A DNA stretch of 64,000 bases from Bursaphelenchus xylophilus (lineage: Eukaryota > Nematoda > Chromadorea > Rhabditida > Aphelenchoididae). This document shows positions 49,576 through 63,300 of this stretch, in pieces. Location: assembly GCA_904066235.2 (NCBI GenBank), contig CAJFCV020000002.1:11160001-11224000 (forward strand), in the 5' to 3' direction. The position numbers and the translations under genes were made by a program. Every line of letters starts with the position of its first letter. Positions within the stretch are counted from its first letter, which is position 1. The notes beneath the pieces are model-generated. The model did no database searches. It saw nothing but the letters and a program-made list of their open reading frames with translations, and was not told the origin of the DNA.

Positions 49576-51340
49576 TTTATTTTACAGCACAATAACGTAA
49601 GTAAACCCCAATAATTTTTGATTTTTTGAATTCTAATCAATATTCCAACCCAGTTTCACCCCTGAAATGACCTTTATGGCTACTTTTCATAAAAAATTCA
49701 AGCCGATTTGAAATTCTCCGGCAGATGTCGCTTGTTTTTTCGGACATTTTTCGGTTCTCATCCGTTTCAATGACCGTGTGGTTGTTTATTAGCTCTCTAT
49801 TCAGCTTTTTAGTTACAAATAATGAGCATTTTATATTACTTTAGCTGATTTTGAGGTCAAATTTTGATAAAATTGCGATTTTCTTGACAGAAAAGCAATT
49901 CTTTCTGGGTAAAAATCAAAAATAATTTAACTACCGGTCATTTGCTGTGATTTAGACATCAAATTTGATCAATTCCAACAAAAAATTATATTACACTTGC
50001 CATCAATTGCTAAAAAATCACCATTTTTGGAGCTAAAACCCCCTCCTATTCTCGAATTTCCCCGTATTTTAGACCAATTAAGTGTCTATTAATTAGCCGG
50101 TCACTCAAGGCCATCATCTTCACCCTTGACGAACACCTTTTGTTCATTTGCATAATAAGGTGCCAAGAATTAATTGCAAAAGGTCCACTTTTTCGAACGC
50201 GCGTCCATTTCGAACTCCAATTCGTCACAAAAAAAGTGTGCGATCCAAAAAAATTCAAATCGCCGTGGGGCGGAGTCACGGATGACAAATGGAAAACTAG
50301 CCGAAATTATTGAAAAATGTGCGAAAAAATTTGAAAAGTGGACAGAAGAAGAGAGGAAAATAAAGGTCATTGAGGAAAAGATGGAAAACTTTGGAGGAAA
50401 AGGGGTTTGAGACACATTTTTGAGGCAAAATATATTGTACTAGGCTACCTGAAGGTAAAATAAGGTAAAAAATAGTTTGGAAGGGATAGAACTGAGCTGA
50501 AATGGTCTTAGAAATAATGGAAATGGATTAAAAAAGCAGTAACAAGAAAAATACCCTATTTTACTTTCATTTTACCTCCAAATTTTAGGTAATATTTTAC
50601 ATGGATACCATCATATAAAATAAGATGTAGCTGAAAAGCTAGTGGATAAAACTGAGCAAAAATAGACTTAAAAGAACTCCTATGATGTCAAAAACGTATA
50701 ATTGTTTCATTGTCGTATTTCACAACTTGTTTTCCAACCAAATTTGGCAAAATCTTGAACATGCCCTATCTGATGGTAAAATAAGGTAAAAATTGGATCC
50801 AGACGGAAAGATTGGACTTCAAGGACGTTCAAAATACCATTTCCTGCATTGTTAGGATATAACGAGGATCTGAGAGGTGTCTGATCACGTTTTACACCTT
50901 ATTTTAGCATCAAATTTCATAAATTCCTAAATTTAGGTATCAAAAAATAGAAAAAATCAGAGAAATAGGAGGAATCAGTAGTAAAAAGTTGTAAAAGTAA
51001 AAACTACGGTTGTATCATACTGTAAAAAACCTGTCTATTTAGTTTTTACAGCAGTACAACTCGTATTTTCCAAGCAAATCAAGAAAAAACAAAGAAAACC
51101 TTCAAAAAATGCAAAGAGAAAAAAATTATGCAAAAAATGCCGGCGTTTATCCCCGCTCGCACTAACGGACCTCTCAAATCCCCGACTAACGCTCATCTCG
51201 GACCATCTTCTTCATTCTCCTCGCGAAAAAACTGGGCGCGACTCGCCTCGCGCCATTTGCCGCCTCTTCGGGCGCGAGCTGCCAAAATATTATTTTCCTT
51301 CGACAATTTTCCGTCAAAAACCTCAACGACGACCGTCTCG
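49576..51340. other. intergenic DNA upstream of the TPR gene
   Basis: Mostly AT-rich with repeated AAATAAGGTAAAAA segments (50450, 50780). A 42-codon plus frame (50282-50410, MTNGKLAEIIEKCAKKFEKW...) is charged and helix-like, but isolated. 51140-51340 is C-rich and may be promoter or 5' UTR of the TPR gene. Confidence 0.4.
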
Positions 51341-54300
51341 ATGGAGAACGTCATGACGGAAAGCGAGAACATTGCACAACCCGATGATCCAGTCTACTTT
51401 GTGACCGAGGAATTGAAACAACTACGTGAGTTGATGTTGTTCATGGGAAATCTTTGTTTTTAGGAGGTAAAATTCAAGTTTTGGAGACGGATTTGTTCAC
51501 TCAACGATCTCATGTGTCAGAGCAAGCTAATCAGATTTATGATTTGAATAAGAAACTGAAATTGGCAGGTAATCTTTGATTTTTTCGCTTTGGTGTTTAG
51601 GTCGATGAAGTTTTGGATGGTTCTCGACGATGGATGATCCTTTTGTTGAGTTTTTGGCTTCATTAGCTGCAAAACACATTTGTGAAGCTATGCAACAACC
51701 TTTTGTTGAATGAAGCTTTCAAAAATTGTACCTTTTTGTTGTTTTAGTTTCAATACACCAAGTGTAATATAATTAGTGAAAATCCAACTCATTTAGTCAA
51801 AGTTTGATCTGAAACATTCCAAAATGGCTTCTAAAATGTATTTTGCTATTCAAAAGGTTTTAATTTTGGTAAAATACGATATCTGACATATTATGCCTCA
51901 TGTATAATATCAAAGTTGCTCTGAATTTTGTGTTACGCGTCTGGCGATATTGTTATATTTTGACCTTCAGAGTCAGAAAGCTCTGCCGGTGCTGAAGCTG
52001 TCCGAGAATTAAATGCGGACAATGCTCGTCTTCGGGAACAATTGATCTCCACTGATAAAGAACAAGCAGTCCTCAGAGAAAAGGCCGCCAATTTGGAAGG
52101 GCAAATTGCCCGGTATATGGATGCCAATTCCAAGTTGCAGCTTCAACTACAAAAGGAACATCGTGGCGCCAATGAATTGCGGAGTAAATTGAACAGGCTG
52201 GAAAGTGAACAGATCAACTTGAAGAGTGTTGCAAAGCATAATGAGGTTGGTTTTGATTTTTGTTATAATCTACTTGATGTTTAGATTGAGAATTCGCGTT
52301 TGGAACGGGAATTGGCAGCGGCATTTCAAGCGCAGAAGTTGAATTCCGAGCTGTATGTACAATATCTGGCTGAAAGAGACGATTTGAAACATCAGTTGGT
52401 GAGTTAAATGATGTTTTTGGATAGTACAGATGCTGCTTTATGTGTCAGAGCGTAAAAAATGTTAGTTTTGAGCCATTAAATTCGGGTAAAATTCGAAAAA
52501 CAGAAATCTGCATCCAGTGGGATTCGAACCTGCGCCGATTTGAATGATAGACTAACACACTACCGGTTAGACTATTTTGACACAGTGGGCTAAAATACGG
52601 ATTTTTTGAATTTTTTGTGGAAAAACTATGATTGTGTAGTAATTTGAGAGAATTTTTGAGAAAATTATAGTGTTTTAGATATATTTCGACCAAAAATTTT
52701 GGTTTTTTCAAGAAATTTTGATTTTTTAGAAGAAAATGGAGTCCCTAAAATCCGAAGCCGAAGCCGTCTTGCAAATCAAGTCCCAAGCATTCGAAATCGA
52801 CACTGCCAATTTCAAAAAAGAGGTTGAGGAAAAGAATGAACAACTTCGGCAGCTCCAAAAGTCGTTAGAGCAGCTCACCAACGCTAATAAACGGCTCTCG
52901 GCAGAAGTTCAGACCCAAAAACTGGCCGCTGCGAACTGGGAAAAGCGCCATCAAGAAGCGGTCGAGTCCTATGACGGAGAATTTGGACGATTGAGCGAGA
53001 TTGCCGAAAAAAGCGAAAGTGAATTGAAGGCGAAAGACGAGGAAATTGCCAAGATTCAGAGCAGTTTTGAGCTGAAATTGAAAGAATTGGAGGAATTGAA
53101 GAAAGAAAAAGGTGAAAATAATGTTTTTTGGCAAAAATTTATATTAATTTAGACATTTTTTGAAGCTTTTGATGATTTTTCGGCAATTTCAGATGTGGAA
53201 ATTGAAATACTGAGGGATGAGCTGCACAAGGCTAAAGAAGACATCAGAATCAAGGATGAGAGTGGGTTTGAATTGATTTTTTGGGGATTAAAGGGGGTTT
53301 GGACCTTATTTTAGGTGAAAATGGTAAAAAAGAAATAAAATTCGGTGGAAATTTTGATATTTATGGTCGAAAAGGAAGGGGTTATGATGTGTATTCAATG
53401 TAAAAGTGGTTTTGGCTATGAGATTTTTGATTTAGAGACCGGTTTTACCTGGTTTTAGGCAACAGTTGATAAAAAATTTTTAAATCCCGATTTTTTCGAA
53501 TTTTGATCTAAAATAAGGTATGTTTTAGGTGTAATTAGAAAGTTTATGATAAGTTCTGTACTTGGAAAAACTTTCGGCTGAATTCATAGACTTTTCGGAG
53601 TCTTTTTATATTGTTTTAGCCAAGGTTTTGATAAAAAACGAAAAATTTTGATTTTCTCTCAATATGTATCGTAAAATAAGATGTTTTTGATTGAAATACG
53701 ATGTGTTCTATGCCAAGGAATCTTTTGGCATTTATAGTTTTTAATTGGAGACTAGTTTTATATTGTTTTTGACAAAAAATTTTGCTTTTTCTTACAATGA
53801 AAATACCTCCATGGAGTGTGGAGTTACAGGTCGAGAAATACATTAAATAAATCGCGAAATGCTTCTGATTCAGAGTATGTAAAAACTAGCTCCCTTTAGA
53901 AAATCAGAAACATTTTGCGATTTATTTAATCATTTCTTGACCTGTAACCCCATAGAAGTATTTTCCTTGTAAGCAAAAGCAAATTTTTTGTCAAAAACAA
54001 TATAAAACTAGTCTCCAATTAAAAACTACAAATGCCAAAAGATTCCTTGGCATAGAACACATCGTATTTCAATCAAAAACATCTTATTTTACGATACATA
54101 TTGAGAGAAAATCAAAATTTTTCGTTTTTTATCAAAACCTTGGCTAAAACAATATAAAAAGACTCCGAAAAGTCTATGAATTCAGCCGAAAGTTTTTCCA
54201 AGTACAGAACTTATCATAAACTTTCTAATTACACCTAAAACATACCTTATTTTAGATCAAAATTCGAAAAAATCGGGATTTAAAAATTTTTTATCAACTG

Positions 54301-57300
54301 TTGCCTAAAACCAGGTAAAACCGGTCTCTAAATCAAAAATCTCATAGCCAAAACGACTTTTACATTCAACACACATCATAATCCCTTTCTTTTCGTCTAT
54401 AACACTCAACTTTTCCACCGAATTTTATTTCTTTTTTTACCTTTTTCACCTACAATGAGGTCCAAGCCCTTTCCTTGTAAGTTTTTTTCCTAAAATTATA
54501 TTTTTTGCAGTGTATCAAGGAGGCCATTCGATCTTCTCCCCAGCAGCACAAGAGACCCTCTCGTTGCTGAAGGATGCCCCATCTTTAACCGAGATTTACG
54601 CCGCTCACATTGACCTAAAAGCCGAGCTCGCCAAGAAGGTCGTCCTCCTCCAACAGGCCGAGAAGACCCTAACCAAACTGCGAGAGGCATTCCAAGCCCA
54701 AACCCCCATATTACGCCAAAGAACGGCGCAATACGAAGAAGCAATCCTCGAATTAAAACACACCACAGCTCAGCTAAAACAATATAAACAGGAGCGAGAT
54801 CAGGTGCTTGTCGCACAAGATGCGAGTCAGCATGAATTACAGTTCACAAAGGACGAGTTAGAGAGGTATCAACGGGATTACAGAGCGCTTTCGGAGCAGA
54901 TTCAGCATTTATTGAAGGAAAAACAAGAACCCAGTGAAAATCCATTGCTTTTCGCGGATATAAAGGAGTTGCAACTGAAGAATAGAGAGCTTGTGAGCAG
55001 GTAAGAACTTTTTGAAGTGTTGACCCAGGGACGCTCTGCGTATTTTACAATGAAATCTGAGATTTTTGCAGTTTTTTTGATATTTTTGCGGAAAAATCTT
55101 GTTTTTGACAAAATTGTTGGGTAAAAGTAAAATTTGTTTGCACTTTATGATGTATAAAACAACATAGAGTAATATTCGATAAGTTGGCTTTACTGAATTA
55201 GACGAGAAATGGACGAAAAATGAGTTTTCTTCCATGCGGAATCGAACTCGCGACCTTTTGCGTAGAAAGCAAAATCACTACCACTAGACTAAAACAACAC
55301 ATAAGCTGGAATGGCGGGAAATTCAAAATTTTTGAATTTATAATGTAATTTTATGGTTTTCCAGACTAAACACCATGGAATCCGAGAAAGAATCGGCCCT
55401 GAAAGCCGCGGAAGACAAGAAATTTAAGGAATTGAAAGATAAATTGGTCGCTTTGGAACAAATTAGAGATGATAAAGATTGGCAGCTCGGTAAAATGAAC
55501 ACCCTCGTCAATGATTACAAGGAACAACTCAAAAGGAAGCAATCAGTCGATCAGCACGCACCTCCGAGGACTTTACCCGACCTCGAAGTGAATAGATTAA
55601 AAAGCCAACTTCATAGCCTGGAATCGCAGCTGAAATGTGCTGAATTCAAAGCGGAAACGTTTGAGAAACGCTTCACAGGACTAGCGAAGTAAGTTAGAAG
55701 CAATTTTGGAGGCATTGGGAGTGGTTTAGGGGGCTTGGGCGGAATGCCAAAATTTCGTGGTGGGACCAAGTTGAGGGATTGATGGATAGGATTTTTGATT
55801 GAATTGAAGTATATGAAGCGGTAATTTGATTGTTAGAAGACATTTTGCGCTGTTTTGGACTTATTCTGAAACTTGAAACGGAATGCCAAACTTTTGTGGT
55901 GGGACCAAGTTGAGGGGTTGATGGATGGGAATTTTTGGTTGAAATTAAGTATATAAAGTGATAATTTGATTGTTAGAAGACATTTTGCGCTGTTTTTGAC
56001 CCATTCTGAGGCTTGAAACGGAATGCCAAACTTTCGTGGTGGGGCCAAATTGAGGGGTTGATGGATGGGATTTTTGGTTGAAATTAAGTATATAAAGTGG
56101 TAATTTGATGTTCGCCTGACATTTTGCGATGGTTTTGACCTGTTCTGAGACTTGAAACAGAATGCCAAACTTTCGTGGTGAAACCAAATTGGTGATATAA
56201 CAATAAGGTTTTTTTGGTAACTTTGAGGTTGATAAAGTAGCAGAGGAGTAACTAAAAGCTATAGAATTATTTATGGTCTTCATGGATATTATACTTGATT
56301 ATATTTTTGCGAAATTCAAAAAATTTTTTTTGAATTAATTGCTTTTTCCTTCATATACTGTGTTTTAGCACCCAAACCCAACGAGAAACCCAATGGACGG
56401 AACAAAAAACCTCCCTTACCGCTCAAATCGAAAGGTTGACCAAAGATTCCAACGAAAAACACGCCGAAATCAGCCAGTTGAAACAGAAGATTCAAGAACT
56501 CACAATTCAGATCAAACGCCACGCCGGACAACACCAGGATCTGGCTTTACGGCTGGAATTTGTTTCCAAAAAGAGGGATGAAATTTTCTTCAGGGAACAG
56601 CAAAAAGACAAGATCATCGATGAATTGAGGTGGGTTATTGCAATATATTGTAATGTTTGAAGGGATTTAGAGTTGGTTCGTTGCGATTTTTGAGTTTGAG
56701 ATTTGTTTTGATGATTTTGAAGGGCTTTTGGACCGAGAGAAACAGTTGACCCAAAATTGAGAAATTGGGTCAAGTGTTTCTCTCAGTGGAATAGCGGTAA
56801 AATACGCAATGATAAGAGTAAAATTCATGATTTTCTTTTTATTTTTGGTTTCTTTGTCAGAGAGAAAGACTTGACTCGAATTTGAATTTTTGGGTCAAGT
56901 GTTTCCCTCGTCAAAAAATCTCTGATTTGACTCCGAAAAATATAATATATGATATTTCAGAGACCAGAACAGAACCCTCGACCTGAATTATCGAGAAATT
57001 TCCCATACAAACGCACTTTTCAAGGCCCAATTAACGGAATTTGCAAAAAAATTTGACCTCAATTCCGATTTGAAGGCTTCATTTAGCGACTTTGAAGCCT
57101 TGATTAACCGGCAAGAAGCCAAAACTCGCCAAGAAATTGACCAAAAATTGGCGGAGTTAACGTCGGAAAATCAGACTTTGAAATCGACCAACTTGGAGTT
57201 GAATTTGGCCAAGGAAAAGCTCGAAAATGATTTAAAATTGCTGAAACTGGAACTGGAAAGCGAAGTCAAGAGGCTGAAATTCGAATTAGAGCATGCCAGC

Positions 57301-60300
57301 ATCAGCTTGGACCCGGTGAAAAATGAAAATTCGGAGTTAAAAGAGAAGCTCAAAAAATTGACGGAAGAATTGCTAGAATACGAAAAAACAGCCACGGAAT
57401 CGAGCCTCTTCTACACCAACAACCTCATGCTGGTCAATGAAGTCGAGATCTTGAAGTACCAACTGGATGCAACTGCAAGATTGACGGAATGTGAGAGGTT
57501 TTGAGAGTTTTTTGGAGGGTATTTTTGATTTTTGGGGGGTTTAGGGATTATGGATTTTTTGAAGGGAAATTTGAGGTAGAATACTAGGTAAATGAAAGTG
57601 ATAGGGCTTTGATATAAAATGAGGATGCCTTGTAAGGTATTTTGAGGGGGATTGGAAAAAATTTGAAACGAAAAATTTCAGTTTTTTGGGAAGATTTTGA
57701 GATTTTTAGGGTTTATTGGGGTTTGAAGGTAAATTGAGGTAAAATACGAGATGATAACTGTGGGCTTTGATGTAATCTTGACCTGAGAGGTCGTATAGGG
57801 TATTTTGAGGGAGACTGGCAAAGTTTTGAAACGGGAAGTTTCAGGTTTTTGGGATGGTTTTGAGATTTCTGGAGATTTTTTGGGATTTGAGGGGAAATTG
57901 AGGTAGAATACGAGGTTATCTATAGTGATAGGGCTATGATATAAAATAAGGATGCCTTGTAGGGTATTTTGAAGGGGATTGGAAAAATTTAAAACGGAAA
58001 ATTTTTGGTTTTTGGGATGGTTTTGAGATTTCTGGAGATTTTTTGGGGTTTGAGGGGAAATTGAGGTAAAATAAGTGGCGGTGGTAGTGATAGGGCTGTG
58101 ATATAAAACCAGGATGCCTTGTAGGATATTTTGACGGAGATTGGAAAAAATTGAAACTCAAAATTTCACTTTTTTGGGATAGTTTTGAGATTTTTGGAGA
58201 TTTTTTGCGGTTTGAGGGGAAATTGAGGTAAAATACGAGATCATTTGTATTCATAGCGCTATGATATGAAACTAGGATGCCTTGTAGGATATTTTGAAGG
58301 AGATTGGAAAAAAATTCAAACGAAAAATTTCACCTTTTTTGGATGGTTTTGAGATTTTTAGGGTTTGAAGGTAAATTGAGGTAAAATAAGTGGTGGGCGG
58401 TATTGATAGAGCTATAATATGAAACATGGATGCCTTGTAGGGTATTTTGAGAGGGATTGGAAAAGGCTGAACGGTGAAATTGCCGGTCTTTGGGCAGGTT
58501 TTTTGATTTTTAGGGATTTTTTAGGGTTTGAAGGGAAATTGAGGTAAAATCCGAGGTCATTTGTATTCATAGCGCTATGATATGAAACATGGATGCCTTG
58601 TAGGCATCCTGGTTTCATTTTGAGAGAGATTGGAAAATTTTTGAAACGGAAAATTTCAGGGTTTGGCCCTGTTTTCGGAATTTCAGACATTTTTTAGGGT
58701 TTGAAGGGAAATTGGGGTAAAATAAGTGGTGGCGGTAGTGATAGGGCTGTGGTGTAGAAGGAGGATGTCTTGTAAGGTATTTTGAGTGAGACTGGAAAAG
58801 GTTGAACGATGAAATTTTTGGGTTTTGGACAGGTTTTTTGATTTTTAGGGAGTTTAAGAGGTTTGAAGAATTTTTGTAAGAAATTGGAGGTAAAATACGG
58901 CAGTTTGAAAATACGGCATGATTTGATTTTGGTCTGAGAGTTAATTAAGGGTATTTTGAAAGGTATTGAAAGGGTTTTAAGAGGCAGAATTTCAAGTTTA
59001 GCTTGTTTTTGATGATTTTTCGAAGATTTTTGATGTTTTTGGGTTGAGAAGGCCTTGTAGAATATTATTTTTTGGTAATTTTTAAAATTTATGCTATTCT
59101 GAAGTTAGTTTTGATTTATTTTTAGATTGGAAGTCGCGATGGGAAGCTGATTTCAATTTAAAAATTGAGAGTTCTGGCGAAATTCCGGTAAGTTTGGGGT
59201 ATTTTGGGATATCGAGAAGTGTTTGAAAAGCATTTTTATTTATTTTTGGGCTTTTTGGTTACTGTAATTTTGAAATTTCAACGAAATTTTAGAACTTTTT
59301 CGAAAAAATTGGATTTTTTGATAATTTTGGATTTTTCAGCCCGAAGAAAAGCTGGATTACTCGGATTCGATCCGCTCACTGTTCAATGAAGCCGAGCTGA
59401 GAATCCAGGAAACGTAAGAGCTACAATATTTGCTGAAATTTTTATGTTTTTGCGGTTTTTTTTTTATTTTTTTGGGATTCTGACCAAATTTTTGATGTTT
59501 TCCTTCAGAAATGACCGTTTATTGGACGCCCACACCCGTCAAATGGAGCTGGAAATGGAGAAACAGAATTTGGAAGCCGCCATCAGCGAGATCAACAAGA
59601 AATTCGAGGCGAAAATCGCGGAATACGAAGAGAAATTGAAGAAATCCGAGGAAAAAGTGGTAAAACCGGTAAAAAGAGAGCATAATGAGATGGAAGTGGA
59701 TGAAATACCCGCGAAAATCCCGAAAATAGAACTCGACTTTGATTTAGAAGACATAAAAGGACAGTTGGAACAGAGAAATAACGAATTGAAACTGGTTAAT
59801 GACCAGTTTGAGGACTTCCAGGTAAGAAATACCTAAAATAAGGTCGATTTTTTGGTGGGTTGTGATGAAAAAATTGAGAGTTTTGGTGTGTAAAGTGGAT
59901 AAAAGAGGTTTATAATGAGTTTGGAGGAAAAATAAAGACCGATTTTTTCGACGAAAAATTTGGAAAATTTTTGAAAAGTGGATTTTTTGGCAAAAAATCG
60001 TATTTTAGAAGATAAATTGAGGTAGAAATGAGATTCAAAATATTTTTTGAGCTAAAATACGGATTTTAAAAACTTGATTTTTCCTATTTTTCAAAATTTT
60101 TCGTCGAAAAATCGGTGATTTTTGGCAAAAAATCGTATTTTAGAAGAGAAATTAAAATTAGAAATGAGATTTTAAATATTTTTTGAGTTAAAATACGGAT
60201 TTTATTAATAAAATTTGATTTTTGCGATTTTTCCAAATTTTTCGTCCAAAAATCAGTGATTTTTAGCAAAAAATCGTATTTTATGAAAAAACTTGGATTA

Positions 60301-63300
60301 AAAATGAGATTCAAAATATTTTTTGGGCTAAAATACGGATTTTAAAGTTTGATTTTTGCGATTTTTCCAAATTTTTCGTCCAAAAATCAGTGATTTTTAG
60401 CAAAAAATCGTATTTTATGAAAAAACTTGGATTAAAAATGAGATTCAAAATATTTTTTTGAGCTAAAATACGGATTTTAAAATTTGATTTTTCCTATTTT
60501 TCAAAATTTTTCGTCGAAAAATCGGTAATTTTTGGCAAAAAATCGTATTTTAGAAGAGAAATTAAAATTAGAAATGAGATTTTAAATATTTTTTGAGTTA
60601 AAATACGGATTTTATTAATAAAATTTGATTTTTCCTATTTTTCCAAATTTTTCGTCCAAAAAATCGGTGATTTTTTGGCAAAAAAATTATTTTTATCCTT
60701 TTTTGTTGCAGAAAATTGCCGAATCCGAGCGCATCCAGCTCCAAGAGGAGATCAATCACTTGAAAAATGAGAAATCCGCCCTCTGGCAAAGAACGGAACA
60801 GATCATCAATGAGGTCCGAACGAAATTGGAGCAATCCCCCGAAAATTTGGAGACATCCGAGCTCCTGAATGTGCTGAGACAAGAATTGGCAAATGTAAGT
60901 GGGATTTGGCGAGATTTAGAGGCGATTTTGTGTTTGATTGTTTTCGTGGTGGGACCTGGAAATGAAAATAAATTTTTGATTTTTCTTGGCGTTTTAGTTA
61001 ACTTTTCTATCAAAAATATGGGTTTGACAGTTTTTAGGATGATTTGGCGCTAAATTTTCAATTTGAATTGTTTTCGTGGTGGGACCCAAAAATAAATTTT
61101 TTTGATTTTTCTTGGCGTTTTATTAAATTTTCTTATCGAAAATAGTGGTTTGGCCGTGTGTTGGATGACTTGGCGCAAAATTTTCAATATAAATTGTTTT
61201 CGTGGTGGGACCCAAAATTTTTAAAAATTTGGTTATTTTCAATTTTTTTGTGTTGAAATGGTTTTATAGAGGCATTTATATTGATTTCCAGCTGTTTTTT
61301 CAATATGGATTGTTTTCGTGGTGGGACCCAAAAAAATTTTTTTTAATATTTTTTCGATTTTTTTTAACTTTTTTGGGAGAATTTTAGTAAGTTGAGGAAT
61401 GAAAAAGTTTTACTGCGTATTTTTAACCCCTTTTGATTTTCAGGAAACCGCCCAAAGACTTCAACTTCTCGGCCAAAATGAGGTTCTTCGCAGAGAAACC
61501 CAGGACTGCATTGCTGCTCAATTGCATCTCAGAACCGAGCTGAAGAAGTTGAACAGCGATTTGACTGTGAGTTTGGTCTTTTGGGAAATGATTGAGCGAT
61601 TTTTTGGGAGAAAAAGGGGATTTTTTACCTAAAATAAGGTAAAAAAGGTGGATTTTTTGGATTATTTTGGTGATTTATGCTTGAAAAATTGTTTTTAGAG
61701 AGGGTTTTTGGATGTAAAATACGTAGTTTACTGATTTGCTCAGATTTTTTTGGATTTTTTCGCAAAAAAATTAGATTTTTACCTAAAATAAGGTCAAAAA
61801 TTTTTGATGTAAATTGGATGTAAAATTAATTTTTAACAGCTTTAGAGTGTGTATAATGCGATATTACACTATTTTCAGGCCGCTACCGCCAAAAAATTTC
61901 GATTTTTTACCTAAAATAAGGTCAAAAAATTTTTTTTTAAATTGGATGTAAAATTAATTTTTAACACTTTTAGAGTATGTGTAATACGTTGTTATGCTAT
62001 TTTCAGGCCGCTACCGCCCAAACGCAGCAAATAAAATTGAACGCGAGCAAAAAAATTGATGAAGCGAACGCCTTGTTGGCCGAAAAACAGAGAAATTTGG
62101 ACCAGCTGAAGGCAAATTTCACGAAGAAATTGGAAGAACAGACCAAAGACGTCGAATTGGAACTATCAACGCTGAAACAGAAGGTCTCAGAACAAGAGAA
62201 TGAGCTAAAAATTGTGAAAGATGAGAAAGAAAAGATTGCCAATGAACTGGAGAAGAAGAACGAAGAATGCGGAAAAGTGAAGGCGTTGGCCGTGAAATTC
62301 CGAGAGGAACTGAAATCCGCAAGGGCTCAGAAACCAGCTGGAGCTGCGGCAACGAGTGCGGCGGCTACGGCAACCCCAGCAGCGCCAGCGACAAGTTCAG
62401 GTGAAAATTTGGGGATTTTGGGGGAAATTTGGGATTTTTGGCGATTTGCAAGGGATTTTTTTGAGAAAAATGGTGATTATCAGAAAGGATGGGGACTATA
62501 CTGGAGAATGAAAGGGATTTCAGCCGGGGCTGGGCTTGATTTAGCACTTAAAATTCAGTTTTGGACCATATTGTACATGACATTGGAGTTTTTGTTAAAT
62601 AGTGAAAATTGCAGTAATCCTGGAAGCCCCGGTATACAAAAATGAGATTATACGAGAGAGTGATGTCCAGAGTACCTAGTGGATTCCAAAAAATCCTTTT
62701 AAATCTTCCTTTTTGCGGTTAAAATACGATTTTTTTAGTCTAATGTCCAATTTTCCGTGTTAGGGAAAATTTGGAATTTTTGGCGATTTGTGAAGGATTT
62801 TTTTTGAGAAAAATGGTGATTATCAGAAAGAATAGGGACTATACTGGAGAATGAAGGCGATTTCAGCCGGGTCTGGACTTGATTTACCATTTAAAATTCA
62901 GTTTTGGACCATGTTGTACATGACATTGGAAGAATTGGAGTTTTTCTTAAATTTCTCTGGATTTTTTGGAAGGAAATGGCTATTGTAGGGTAGAATGAGA
63001 TGTAAGATGGATTGTGAAGGGGATTATAAGTAGAGTTCAGGTTGATTTGGAGGTTAAAATATGATTCTTAGCGATATTACACTTGGTATTGAACATGGTG
63101 GAAAAAAATTGGAATTACTGTGGATTTTGATGGAATTTTAAGAATTGATGACCATTGTAGGAAAGTATAGGCCTTGTGGCGCTTTATGAAAGATGTTCGG
63201 TGGATGATTGGTCTTGTTTTAGACGTCAAAATGGCAATTTTTCATCTCCCCCACCTGATATTAGACTTTACGAAATAATTCAAAATTACAGTAATCCTAG

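Noticed and set aside
51128..51340. Upstream ATG as the TPR start
   Set aside because: The frame is open, but the added 71 residues are Pro/Arg/Ser-rich and unlike a coiled-coil N-terminus; the ATG at 51341 begins sequence that leads smoothly into the coil. Not excluded.
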